The position numbers and the translations under genes are program-made. Below, in pieces: positions 53,358 to 64,000 of a stretch of DNA of 64,000 nucleotides. Origin of the DNA: Alopecurus myosuroides (lineage: Eukaryota > Streptophyta > Magnoliopsida > Poales > Poaceae); the NCBI GenBank assembly GCA_028641055.1, contig CM054062.1, positions 233,318,376-233,382,375 on the forward strand, written 5' to 3'. How positions within the stretch are numbered: position 1 is the stretch's first letter; every line of letters starts with the position of its first letter. Under the pieces are notes generated by a model that was not told the origin of the DNA, made no database searches, and saw only the letters and a list, made by a program, of their open reading frames with translations.

Positions 53358-54197
53358 ATGGAAAACAACAAAAATATGAGAGGGCTTTATAATCTTTATC
53401 TTGAGTTAGGACATGAAGTGTTTGAAGAGAAAATTAAAAAACCTATGGAACTTTATTTGCATGCTAATAGCAATGTTATTAGTATGAATGCTTTGAACAC
53501 GATTATTTCTAATGCTATGGAAAAGTCTAAGCTTGGGGAAGCTCGTTTTGATGAATATGATATTTTTAGTCCCTCAAGTTTTGAGGTGGAAATTTTCCTT
53601 GATGATACTTTGCCTCCAATATATGATGATTATAATGATTGTGGTATTCTAGTTCCACCTGTTTACAATGATGAATATGATATTTTCAGTCCACCTACAA
53701 TAGAGGAAAATATTAATTATGATTACAGTATGCCTCCTATATTTAATGATTATCGTGATGAGAATAATAATCATAGCTATTTTGTTAAATTTTCTCCCAC
53801 TATTATTAATGAGAATGACTATGCTTATGCGGAGAGTAATAATTCTTTTATGCATGTGGCTCATGATAAGAATGTTTCTTGTGATAGTTATATTGTTAAT
53901 TTTATTCATGATGCTACTGAAAGTTATTATGAGAGATGGAAACATAGTCTTAAACATCTCAACAATATCAAGTTTCCCCTCTTTATGTTGAAAATTTTGA
54001 AGTTGCACTTGTTTTGCTTTCTTATGCTTGTTGCTTTGTGTTTTCATGATTTGTTTTTCTACAAGATTCTTTTTCATAGGATGTGGGTTAGAATTAAATG
54101 TGTTTTATGTTTTCTTCTTGATGCTCTATTTTGCTTCAACAAATATTTCTTATGTGAGCATCTTCTCAAATTATCATGCCCAGCTAAAAGGCTTTAA
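53358..54197 (+). CDS. 279-aa protein of non-autonomous element C
   Basis: Intact frame from ATG 53358 (MENNKNMRGLYNLYLELG). The N-terminal two thirds are acidic, with repeats of the type FDEYDIFSPSSFE and YDDYNDCGIL, each about 40 residues apart. Then comes a conserved core (FMHVAHDKNVSCDSYI, DATESYYERWKHSLKHLN) and a C-terminal hydrophobic section with one or two possible membrane spans (LFCFLMLVALCFHDLFFY). Element D carries a diverged copy in the same place and orientation relative to its PBS. There is no zinc knuckle, protease, RT or integrase. The function is unknown; conservation between two elements suggests selection or shared recent origin. Confidence 0.7.
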   Translation: MENNKNMRGLYNLYLELGHEVFEEKIKKPMELYLHANSNVISMNALNTIISNAMEKSKLGEARFDEYDIFSPSSFEVEIFLDDTLPPIYDDYNDCGILVPPVYNDEYDIFSPPTIEENINYDYSMPPIFNDYRDENNNHSYFVKFSPTIINENDYAYAESNNSFMHVAHDKNVSCDSYIVNFIHDATESYYERWKHSLKHLNNIKFPLFMLKILKLHLFCFLMLVALCFHDLFFYKILFHRMWVRIKCVLCFLLDALFCFNKYFLCEHLLKLSCPAKRL

Positions 54198-56804
54198 AGA
54201 AAAGCACTTCTTGGGAGATAACCCATGTTTTTATTTTTGCATTGTTTTTCTCTTTTTATTCGAGTCAAGGGGTTCCATACTACCGTAGCAACTCCTTTGT
54301 ATCTTTATTTTCACGTTTTAGTAGTGCCAAGTAAAGTTTCTGACGAAAGTTGGAGTTGGTTTTCGGATTTGTGCGCAGAAAACAGATTTCTGCTGTCCAC
54401 CGTAAAACATCGTATAAAATCCTGGAAGATCAGAATGATCTGAATTTTTTTGTGCTTATTTCCCAGCTAATTCTGAAACTTTTCTTAGTTGACCACGTTT
54501 TGATTTGAACAACATAAGATTTTTGAAAAAAAAATCATCTTTACCTGTTGTTCTGATTTGACAGATTTCTGCTAATAATTGCATTTGCCTCTTAATCTCT
54601 TTCTTTTGGTGTTATTTTGAGAAAAAGAGTTTTAAAAAAAAGTTGTGACGGTAGCTAATGTGTTTATGAGTGTTAGTATTGTGTTGAAACTGAGCCATGT
54701 GAATTTATTATTTCGATTGCACTAACGTTGTTAATGAAGATTGTGAGAAGTTTGGTGTGAAGGAAGTTTTCAAGGGTCAAGAGAAGAGGATGATATGATG
54801 TGATCAAGAAGAGTGGAAAGCCTAAGCTTGGGGATGCCCCGGAGGTACATCCCAGAAAATTCCAAGAATACTTAAGCATCTAAGCTTGGGGATGCCCAAG
54901 GCATCCCCTTCTTCATCAACAATTTATCAGGTCACTTCTAGTGAAACTATATTTTTATTCAGTCACATCTTATGTGCTTTACTTGGAGCGTCTTTTTTTT
55001 GTTTTCAGTTTGATTAGTTTTCTTTGTTGTAATAAATGGTTGGATCTTATCATACTTGTGTGGGAGAGAGACACACTCCATTTTTATTGCTTAGAACACT
55101 CTAGTTTTCATTCTTATTGTTCTATGAGTGTTCACTTTTTGCTAAACTGCGTTTAGCCTTTGTTTTCATGCATCTCTTATTCAGAGCTGTTAGTTTTAAT
55201 AGTGTTATGTGAGTACTCTCATGTTTGCTTGCTGTAGCATGTAGAGAATTTTTGTTAAAACATATTTTGTATGGTGCTTGTTGGGAAAAGAAACTGCTGC
55301 TTGATGTAAAATTTATAACAATGCTAGTAGAAGCTTGTATAGATTGTGGCTAGAACTTTTTCATGCCATGCTAAATGTTATTTTAGTTTTAAAGCCTTGC
55401 GATTATTGAGTAGCATGAATAGCCTTAAGTAGCTGAGAGAATTTAATATGTCTTGAAAGATTCATGAGTTGTTCTTGTCATAGTAAAGCATCAATATATG
55501 GTAATCTCTTTCGAATGATTTATTTGGTTGACTTGGCGCATGCTCACACCATGTTTATGACTACAAACCAGTCGCGAATAGCCTCCATGACCACTTAGTT
55601 TTTGAACTTGTGATACTTCTTATGTTTTAATTAATGATGCTTATGTCGCTATGCATTTATGGCTCTTATGCTCTCTTGATTTGTCGCTCCCAGTCTTTTG
55701 CTAGCCTCCACCTGTACTGAGTATGAGCTCTACTCGTGCATCCAAACTCCCTTAAATAAAAGTTTTTCCCGTTGTGTACACAATACCTACCTACATGTGG
55801 TATTTAACTTCCATTCCAAGTAAATTGCTCATGTGTTACCTTTAAAACCTTCAAAATTATTCCTACTTTGTGTTCTTGTTTTTGCTCATGAGGACATCAA
55901 TAGAGAATCTTTATCTCACTTGTTGATTGGATTTCACACCATGGACTAGTGGCTTCATCCGCTTATCCAAATGATAGAAGAGCTGGCAGCGGGGTGCCCA
56001 GCCCCAAATTAATACAAACAAATTCTCTTCACTATTTGTGCCCCTAATCACATCAGTCAAAGCATAATTGTGTAAACAAAAGAGAAAGAGGGATGACCTT
56101 CTACACCAGTTGTGTCCTTCACCATGGGATCCGCTCTTGTGAATCCAGTTGGCTTGTGATGTAATGTATTGTCTGTTTACCATTCGTTGACACTAGCATA
56201 CACCTCTCCTAAAATATAGACATTCCTCCACAAATGTCAAACTTTTAATACTTCTGTTTAATAAAATAAAAAGCTCTAGCACATGAGTGTTCCCTGCTTC
56301 CCTCTGCGTAGGGCCTTTATTTTACTTTTATGTTGAATCTCCATCTTCTAACTTTATGCACAGTTGAGAGAGCATTTTCGCCATTCTGAGTTTTATGTGC
56401 ATTTTCCCATAAACATCAATAATTACTTCATGATGTGATATTATTTGTTCCTAAATTATTTGTTCTATTCTTCCTCATGAACTTTGAAAGTGTCCTGGCA
56501 TTTATGTTTTGTCCCACTCTTAAGGACTAGCGAGATACCACTTTGCCATGCTTTCTCCATACCTGAAACAAACGTTTATCTTTCTTTGCATTATTATCCA
56601 TGATCCTTCATTTAAGATACTCTTCGTGATGCAAAGTAATTGCTATGCTTTATTATTAAAGTTTTATTTATCATGACTGTGTTTAAAGTTTTATGATCTC
56701 AGCGTGCATATGCTTTTACATTAGATTGACCAGGTTTATGTTAGTAGCATGTCACCTCAGAAATTATTATTTCATCGTTTACCTACTCGAGGACGAGTAG
56801 AAAC
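54198..56804 (+). other. Internal non-coding region of element C
   Basis: 2.6 kb without supported genes. TAAGCTTGGGGATGCC occurs at 54823 and 54881, and TAAGCTTGGGGATGC again as the polypurine tract at 56805-56819. A stretch at 55870-56290 resembles, inverted, the internal part of E near 40070-40460 (TGTGTTCTTGTTTTTGCTCATGAGG, CAGCGGGGTGCCCAGCCCC type phrases), so C and E share parts of their interiors. Confidence 0.55.
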
Positions 56805-56820
56805 TAAGCTTGGGGATGCT

Positions 56821-58040
56821 TGATACGTCATAAATGTATCCCTAATTTCTGATGTGCCATGTTGTTTTCATGTTGTTTCCCACATGTTTTCCTTACACTT
56901 TATGTCAATTTTACTAACCTATTAACAAGATGCCACAGAGCCAGTTCCCTGTTTTCTGCTGTTTTTACTTTCAGAAAAGTTGTTCTAGAAATATTCTCGG
57001 AATTGGAAAATTCGAAAGCCAGAAGTCCTAAAAGTCCCGGAAGCTTCCAGAAGTCCCGAAGAGCCCCGGAGGGGGCCACAGGGTGGCCACACCATGGGGT
57101 AGCATGGGTCCCCCCTGGCCGCTCCACCTAGGGGTGTGGGCCCCCTGGACACCCCCCGGCATCGCCCTTTCGCCCATATATACTCCCCGATGCATAAACC
57201 CTAGGGGAATTGACCTTTTCCGCAAAATACATCCGTAGCTTCGCCACCGCCGCCGACAAGTTTCAGGGGACAAATCTCTGTCCTGGCACCCTGCCGGGAC
57301 GGGGAAGTGCCTCCGGAAGCCATCTCCTTCGACTCCACCGCCATTTCCATCGTTGTTGTTGTCTCCTATGATGAGGAGGGAGTAGTTCTCCCCCGAGGCT
57401 GAGGGCTCTACCGGTAGCTATGTGGTTCATCTCTCTCTCCCATGGTGTGATCTTTATGTGAACATGAGCTTTGTAATCTAGTTGAATATGTAGATTGATC
57501 TTCATCTGTTATGCTACTCAAGTGGTTTTTTTTATCTCCGTAAACACTTTGATCACGGGGTAAAGGTGACATTGTGTTCTCTGTGTGGTTTAGCATGATA
57601 TTTCTATCTTGTGTTGGAAGATGAACCTATGATATTGTGGCGTTTCTTTAGTACTAATTTATGGCGCTCGTAGTGACATTGGGGTGCCCTAGAGAGGGAA
57701 TATAGACTTGAGGAGTGTTGTTAAAGCCCTACGCAATGATTAGTGTTCATTATTCGACCGGAGAGTGGTTCGGAGTAGCATAGTGAAGAAATGATATTTA
57801 TGCATTCAATTATGTGATCATTGTTGAGAGTGTCCACTAGTGAAAGTAGGATCCCAAGGTCTTATTTCCAAGCACTAAAACACCGTTTCCTGCCTGTTCT
57901 GCTGCATGTCTGCTTGCTGCCATTTTTATTTCAATTTGTTATTATCACTTATTATTATCCATATTACTTGCATTTTACTCTCTCTTCGCCGAATTAGTGC
58001 ACCTATATACCTGACAAGCATATTGGGTGTGTTGGGGACA
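56821..58040 (+). mobile_element. 3' LTR of element C, interrupted by D
   Basis: Starts TGATACGTCATAAATG directly after the purine tract and follows the 5' LTR to GTTGGGGACA, where D is inserted. The last five bases, GGACA (58036-58040), are the expected target duplication of D. Several small indels relative to the 5' LTR show that C is older than A or B. Confidence 0.87.
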
Positions 58041-59464
58041 TGATGACTCCCAAGTGCAGGAGATCAATTGTAGTACCTTTCAATAATTATTTGAGTGTCG
58101 AACCCACGAGGAGCTGAAGGTAAGCTATCTATTCTCTAAAGCCCTATAACCCTCTTATATGGCTGTTTATGCAAAGCAATAAGTTTGACTAAAAGGAACT
58201 AACTAATTAAAAGCAAGTGATGTGGAGTGTGGTTTGTCTAGTAACTAGTGAAGCAAGTTTAAAATGCAAGTAATCCTAAAGCAAGTTTCTAAAGCAAGTT
58301 TCTAAGCAAGTTTCACAAGTAGCAAGCAGCAAATATCTCAAGTATCTCAAGGGAGCAAGTGTTCTAGCAATAGGTGTTTCGTTCGTGTGGCTGTCACAAT
58401 TAGTGAAGCACATGTTTTAGTCTTAGTTGTTTCTTTTAGGAAGGAGCCATGAATAGGTATAGTCAAGTAAATGATCTACAACCCCTTATGATGGATCATG
58501 TGGCCAAGTAAATGACTGCACAAGATTGATTAAGACATAAAGTCCCACCATAGCCTTACGTTCTAAGGTCCCCTATATATATCCCCCAATAACTTAACTT
58601 TGTGGCTCGGTCTCAGGTTACTGTCACTCCCAAGTCACCACCACTCCATTATGCTACCGGTGATCACCTTACATGAATTCCCCAACATATGCGTGCACTC
58701 ATATATTGCACATAAAGAAAATCATAGAAGATAACAAACTTGTATGCAACCAATCAACGAACTATTTCACCATTGCCAAGAACAATTCACTACTCAAACA
58801 TAGACGGGGAGACACAATACATCAAGGGAATATAGTATTGCATCATACATCGTGTTTGCCAAGAGATTACAGTGGAGAGATGGAGCTGATCTTGCTGTAG
58901 ATGTTGATGATGAACACGCCGGAGGGGGGTGGAGCCTTCCGGGGGTGATCCCGGCGGCGTTTCCCCCCTCCGATCTTCTCCGGCGGCAGCCTTCTGTCTC
59001 CCTGTTTCGTGATTTCGTCTCTCGGTGCCGCCCCCTTCTCGAAAAGGCCAGGGGACCCTTTATATAGTCGTTTTTAGGTCACGAGACACTCGGGAGAACA
59101 AAGATCGACGGCATCGGAGCCACGCGGGCAAAAAGGGGGCCCCACACGCGGCCAAGGAATCTAGCCGCGTGGAGGGTCATCTTTTCCACCTGGTTGGCCT
59201 TTTGGCCCTATACTTTGTCCCATGGTCTTCGTCTCGAAAATTCTGAACCGTGCTCTTTGGCCTTGCCCTTTTTGGAGTCCCGAAGCTCCCGGAAAGTCTG
59301 AAACACTAAAAAGTACGTTTTTTGGAAAAACAGGGTTAGAACCAAAAGAAGGGGGTTGTTCAGAAAATCCCCCAAATCATTATAAAACATGAATATAAGT
59401 TGCTAATGTGTAGTAAAAACAAGTAATAACATGCAAAGTTCATGTATGCATTTTACATGCATCA
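58041..59464 (-). mobile_element. 3' LTR of non-autonomous element D
   Basis: 1,424 bp from TGATGACTCCCAAGTGC to TACATGCATCA; the same sequence begins again at 63507. A purine tract (minus strand TTAAGCTTGGGGATGTT) follows at 59465. Confidence 0.87.
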
Positions 59465-62400
59465 ACATCCCCAAGCTTAACCCATACTCGTCCTCGAGTA
59501 TGAAGGTGATAAAACTAACATGGACTTTGCATTTTAAAACAATCATGGGATATCATAGAAGATTATTCATGCTACATATAATCAAATGATTCATAATGTA
59601 GATGAGTAGCAACATACAATTCATGTTATAAGAAATATCAAATATGCAAGAAAAGATGCTTCATGAAAGTTCACAAAGTGTATAATGAAATAAAAGCACT
59701 ATGGACCAAATGCATACACAAAATGAAAAATAAAATCCTATATTGGTCAAAGAATAGCATAATGGAAAATAGAAAATATGGTGGACACTTTGGAGAAAAT
59801 TGAGTAGAGGTAAAACATGATCAAGTCTTATTTAGCCTCTAAATTATTCAACTAAAATTACTAATTGAAATGTGGCATCCATTGGTCTAAGACTCTCATT
59901 GCCCCTTTATCACTAGCATCTTAAATTGTGAATGTTGAAGTAATGTGATTAACAAGGTGTTGGTTGAATGCCTCATGCCCCGTGAGTGTGAAAACCTACT
60001 CCATGATTACTCAACTTAAGATTCCTAATAAGCTTTGTACAATCATAATAAGTATTAATGACATCATAGAGAACCGCAAAGAGGTACCTCTTGCCCCATG
60101 ACATGGAAACCAGCCCATGTCACAATGACAAGATGAACAAACGGAGTAGACTCATCATCCCTTTTTATTTCATTCACTATATACATAGCTTATTATTTTA
60201 TTGTAGGATGTGTTTGTTGAGCCCACTCTAGCTGTAAGTAAATTTCCACCATGATCAAGCATGGCTTGGGTTAGCGGCCCAATGCGTTTCTCTAGTCATA
60301 AATATACTTACTCATCAAAACTTACTATTCCTCTATTTCATTTCGGCATGGCAGGAGTCCAAAAACAAAAGTACATGATATCAACCAAATGTAAATTTTT
60401 GTGCAATGTTGAAAGCTTTCCAGTGATACACGTTTATAGCTATCTCCCAACCAAACACTTGTCAAACGCAAAACTTTTAGCTCCCGTTATTGGGTCATGT
60501 TTATTGAGTGCAATGAAAAGTAAAGGTGTGCATTCAAAAGTTCGTGAGAGTCCTATCCCAAATTCAGCTCATGACAATTAATAAAGTGAATATCTTAATT
60601 TAGAACATAAATAACACTATAACATGGTGAACATACTCGTAATAGCTCTGAAGCTAATAGGTAGATATGGTGGACTCACTGGAAATACTTGGCTAAAGGG
60701 TGTTGGAAACAAGTTTATACTTGTTGGAATTTTTACTTTTTTGGCTAGCAAGAGGGAGATAGAGTACCAGCTAATATGCATGCATTAGTGTCCATAGAAC
60801 TACTCATTTCATGACAAACTAAGTAAACTAACAATTAACATAAAAAACATGAATAAGAGATAGCTCATGACAACACTATTGCAAATTTCTACACCTAAAA
60901 CAGCATATAAATCATGCAACCATAAGTAGCTTTTATAATAACTAAAGCATCCCTTTCCCAATAAATATAACAGCATCCAACTTAATTCAACCCATTATTA
61001 TAGTAGCTGATTCTCATAAAGATAATTGTGGTGGTGGTCTCACAAATAAACTAAAAAAAAAACTAGACGCTTCAAGTTTCTGCGATAAATGCTTTGCTTA
61101 GAAAAACAGAAAGTAGACGTGTGCTAACCAAAAGAGTGTTGGTCCAGGGGGGTGTTCACCACATCCCCAAGCTTGTGGTTTTCACCACTCTTGGATCTCT
61201 CTTGGCGCAGCTCCTCTATTCCCTGTGAAAAAACTTTACAAAACATGTTTCTCCCATTCTTTTTTCTGTGGGGTGAGATTAGCAAGGACAAACAAAACGT
61301 ATGCATGCTGCGTAAAATTCCAAAACAAATGCTCCAGAAGATAGACAATAAGGTTCATAATGTTTTATGTTCACTCTCTAGCTCGAAAAGATCAAGGAAA
61401 TTCAAGTCCCAAACCCAAAGAGTGCATCCAACAAAAGAAGGTAAAATCTGTCCAGAAAAGCAATAGTAGCAAAACGAACGTTTTCCCTAAGCTAGACTCA
61501 TTAAAAAATTAATCAAGTTTTTTTGCTTACAGAGTACGAAAAGTTGCAGAACATACTAAAAAATTAGCTCAATCCGACTTACAGATAAAAAAATGAAAAA
61601 TCGTACGGTGAGCAGAATCGTGCTGAAACAGAAATTCCAAGCACTAGGATAGCAACTTTTAAATCCAAATGGGTGAAACTTGACACTTTATTGAAAACAC
61701 CAGAAACTAAACTAAAGACTAAGTCTCTTGTTACAACAAGAGGACACTAGGAAAAACCAATTAAGAACAACCGGGTTGCCTCCCGTAAAGCGCTTTATTG
61801 ATAGCCGTATAGCTAGGCTTTTCTTACTTAACATCATGATGGTTGGAGTGAGGTGGCTCGGCATCCCCAAGCTTGGATTCTTGTACTTATTTGATACATG
61901 TAGGGTGAGCCCAGGGGTACATCCCTAAGCTTGATTGGTTGTCCCTCTTGATCTTTGTTCATCTCACTCAACTCTTCCTCCTGAAAAATTCTTCTTACAC
62001 AAATCTCAACATAAAACTTGATTAGAGGGGTTAGTGCCTCCATAAATAAAATCCACATAGGTACATCAAAGACACATCATGAGTTGATTCTAAATATTAA
62101 CTACTGTTACTACAGTTGTGCATTTCTCCTTGATCAAAAGAACCACACAAAACACAAGTAATGAGAGCAATACAAAATAAAGACATAATCTGCCAAAAAC
62201 TGAACAACCCGTAAAGAGTGAATTTTTAGAGGCACTTAAGTTGCTCAAATAAGAAAACTTAAAACTAATGAAATATGTAGTGATAACTAAATGTTGCTGT
62301 CGTAAATTACCAGGTCAAAATTCCACTTCTGTGATTTTAAACATTTTTTGCAGTGAAGTTCAGGAATCTGTTTTCTGGACAGCTAATTACTATTGTTTAA

Positions 62401-62701
62401 TCCTATCTCTCATATAAGATTATTCTTGCCATTTATGATGAGAAATAAGACAGAAATGTGATGTTACAGTAGTGAACTAATATTTTTATTGTTTTTAGCT
62501 TTGGAAAAAGTTTTAATGATAGAGACTTTGCAATGGTTTCATTGGCATGAACAACACATGTTCAAGGTCGACCCCAACTTCTCCATTACTCATCCTTCTC
62601 ATTTACTTTCCCAAAAAAATTATAAAATGAAAATCTTAAACTAAATGATAGATAACAGTAGGTAAAGGTATTTTACATGTTGAAAAGACATAAATGTGTG
62701 C
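59465..62701 (-). other. Internal non-coding region of element D
   Basis: 3.2 kb, AT-rich, with no supported gene. CATCCCCAAGCTT boxes, the reverse of the purine tract, recur at 59467, 61162 and 61862. Confidence 0.55.
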
Positions 62702-63440
62702 TCAAACCGAATAGGAAATTAAAGCATAAGGAACACACCAAAAAATATTAAACAATTTATTTTTAAGTCTAACCCTTTTCCTATGCATTGGCATTTTGTA
62801 ATGAAACAAATAAAAGAAGCACATAATAGCAAGCATAGAAAGGTAGATCAAGTGCAACTTCAATACTTTCATCATAAAGAGGGGAAACTTAATATTGTTG
62901 AAATATGTGTAACCATGTTTCCCTCTCTCATAATAATTTTCAGTAGCATCATGAATAGATTCAACAATATGAATATCACATAAAAAATTCTTATCATGAG
63001 CCACATGCATAAAAGAATCACTACTCTCCACATAAGTAAAATCCTCAGTAGTGATAGTGGGAGTTAAACATTCATAATTTTCATTGCAATCATCATATAT
63101 AGGAGGCATAGTATCATCAAAGTGAATTTTCTCCTCCAAGCTTGGGGAACTAGAAATATCATGCTCATCAAAACCAACTTACCCAAGCTTAAAACTTTCC
63201 ATAGAATCAACAAGTATATCATTTTTATCCTCAATAGTAGGGGGACTAAAAATATCATATTCATCAAGACAAACTTCCCCAGGCTCAAGGTTTTCCTTAG
63301 CAATAAAGGTGTTCAAAGAATTAGTACTACCACAAATATGATTGTTGTGCAAATAATTTTTCAATTTCTCCTCAAACACTTCATGTCCTAATTCAAGGTA
63401 GATATTATACAGTTCTAAAATTGTTTGGTTGTTATGTTAG
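62702..63440 (-). pseudogene. Protein of element D, homologous to that of C, broken
   Basis: On the minus strand the frame reads LYNIYLELGHEVFEEKLKNY, VCLDEYDIFSPPTIEDKND and SMESFKLG, then an in-frame TAA at 63181-63179, then continues in the same frame VGFDEHDISSSPSLEEK, SFMHVAHDKNFLCDIHIV, DATENYYERGKHGYTYFN and a hydrophobic end to 62702. It aligns along its length with the 279-aa protein of C. The initiator ATG seems lost (a TAA lies just before the conserved start). Nonfunctional copy. Confidence 0.68.
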
Positions 63441-63479
63441 TATGCAATGCAAACAAGAATAAAAGCTTAGCACAACGCT

Positions 63480-63496
63480 CCCCGGCAACGGCGCCA
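63480..63496 (-). other. Primer-binding site of element D (tRNA-Asp)
   Basis: TGGCGCCGTTGCCGGGG on the minus strand, ten bases inside the LTR; it matches the 3' end of plant tRNA-Asp perfectly. Confidence 0.88.
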
Positions 63497-63506
63497 GAAA
63501 AGTGCT

Positions 63507-64000
63507 TGATGACTCCCAAGTGCAGGAGATCAATTGTAGTACCTTTCGATAAGTATTTGAGTGTCGAACCCACGAGGAGCTGAAGGTAAGCTATCTATTC
63601 TCTAAAGCCCTATAACCCTCTTATATGGCTGTTTATGCAAAGCAATAAGTTTGACTAAAAGGAACTAACTAATTAAAAGCAAGTGACGTGGAGTGTGGTT
63701 TGTCTAGTAACTAGTGAAGCAAGTTTAAAATGCAAGTAATCCTAAAGCAAGTTTCTAAGCAAGTTTCACAAGTAGCAAGCAACAAATATCTCAAGTATCT
63801 CAAGGGAGCAAGTGTTCTAGCAATAGGTGTTTCGTTCGTGTGGTTGTCAAAATTAGTGAAGCACATGTTTTAGTCTTAGTTGTTTCTTCTAGGAAGGAGC
63901 CATGAATAGGTATAGTCAAGTAAATTATCTACAACCCCTTATGATGGATCATGTGGCCAAGTAAATGACTGCACAAGATTGATTAAGACATAAAGTCCCA
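63507..64000 (-). mobile_element. 5' LTR of element D, cut by window end
   Basis: Starts TGATGACTCCCAAGTGC and follows the left LTR with few differences (for example one AAAGCAAGTTTCT repeat unit fewer near 63740). Continues beyond the window. Confidence 0.9.

Noticed and set aside
1..64000. tRNA, rRNA, plastid insertions and ordinary protein-coding host genes
   Set aside because: I looked for cloverleaf-type tRNA sequences, rRNA motifs and known gene families and saw none; the tRNA-like matches are primer-binding sites only.

Overview
The window looks like intergenic heterochromatin of a large-genome grass, most likely Pooideae (Triticeae or oat relatives). I see no confident ordinary host gene. 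Nearly everything is nested transposable elements: gypsy elements with a split dual RNase H (Tat-like), copia elements primed by initiator tRNA-Met, non-autonomous gypsy elements primed by tRNA-Asp, one CACTA DNA transposon and Stowaway MITEs. Element names (A-J) are mine; family assignments rest on motifs read by eye, not on a search.

Layout. 1-715: end of a plus-strand LTR (H). 716-3860: decayed minus-strand copia gag with PBS and 5' LTR (F). 3866-24896: two truncated copia elements (G-left plus, G-right minus) joined tail to tail as an inverted repeat. The LTR of G-right was split by element A (8362-23755; 15.4 kb; TSD CCTTA; two 909-bp LTRs differing at one position I could see). 24897-28354: AT-rich sequence with MITEs and a 23-bp minisatellite. 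28355-35651: CACTA element (TSD GCA) inside that minisatellite, which resumes to about 35870. 36424-37960: 3' end of a minus-strand copia (J). 37961-51815: minus-strand non-autonomous LTR element E (TSD candidate AACGT) inserted in the RT of J; E contains element B (41800-51667; TSD ACGAG). 51816-64000: plus-strand non-autonomous element C, whose 3' LTR is split by minus-strand element D, which runs off the window.

Main result. Elements A and B each carry, between pol and the 3' LTR, a spliced gene on the strand opposite to gag-pol. In A it is 8 exons (9962-15168, 1401 codons, one in-frame TAA); in B it is 6 exons (42904-45840, 831 codons, intact). All introns are GT-AG and all phases join. 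The two share an N-terminal domain resembling the Pfam 'putative gypsy type transposon' family (PF04195), a charged coiled-coil middle, an acidic tail and several intron phases, and each has a TATA box 140-170 bp before its ATG. In B this gene is open although pol has lost RNase H and integrase. A second shared feature is a single in-frame UAG at the protease/RT boundary of both elements (AAA TAG GAA, then conserved sequence), which suggests stop-codon readthrough.

How they may work together: sense transcription from the 5' LTR makes gag-PR and, through UAG readthrough, pol. The antisense gene is transcribed toward it, so converging RNAs may overlap. Both A and B carry disabling mutations despite near-identical LTRs, so both were probably mobilised by proteins supplied in trans.
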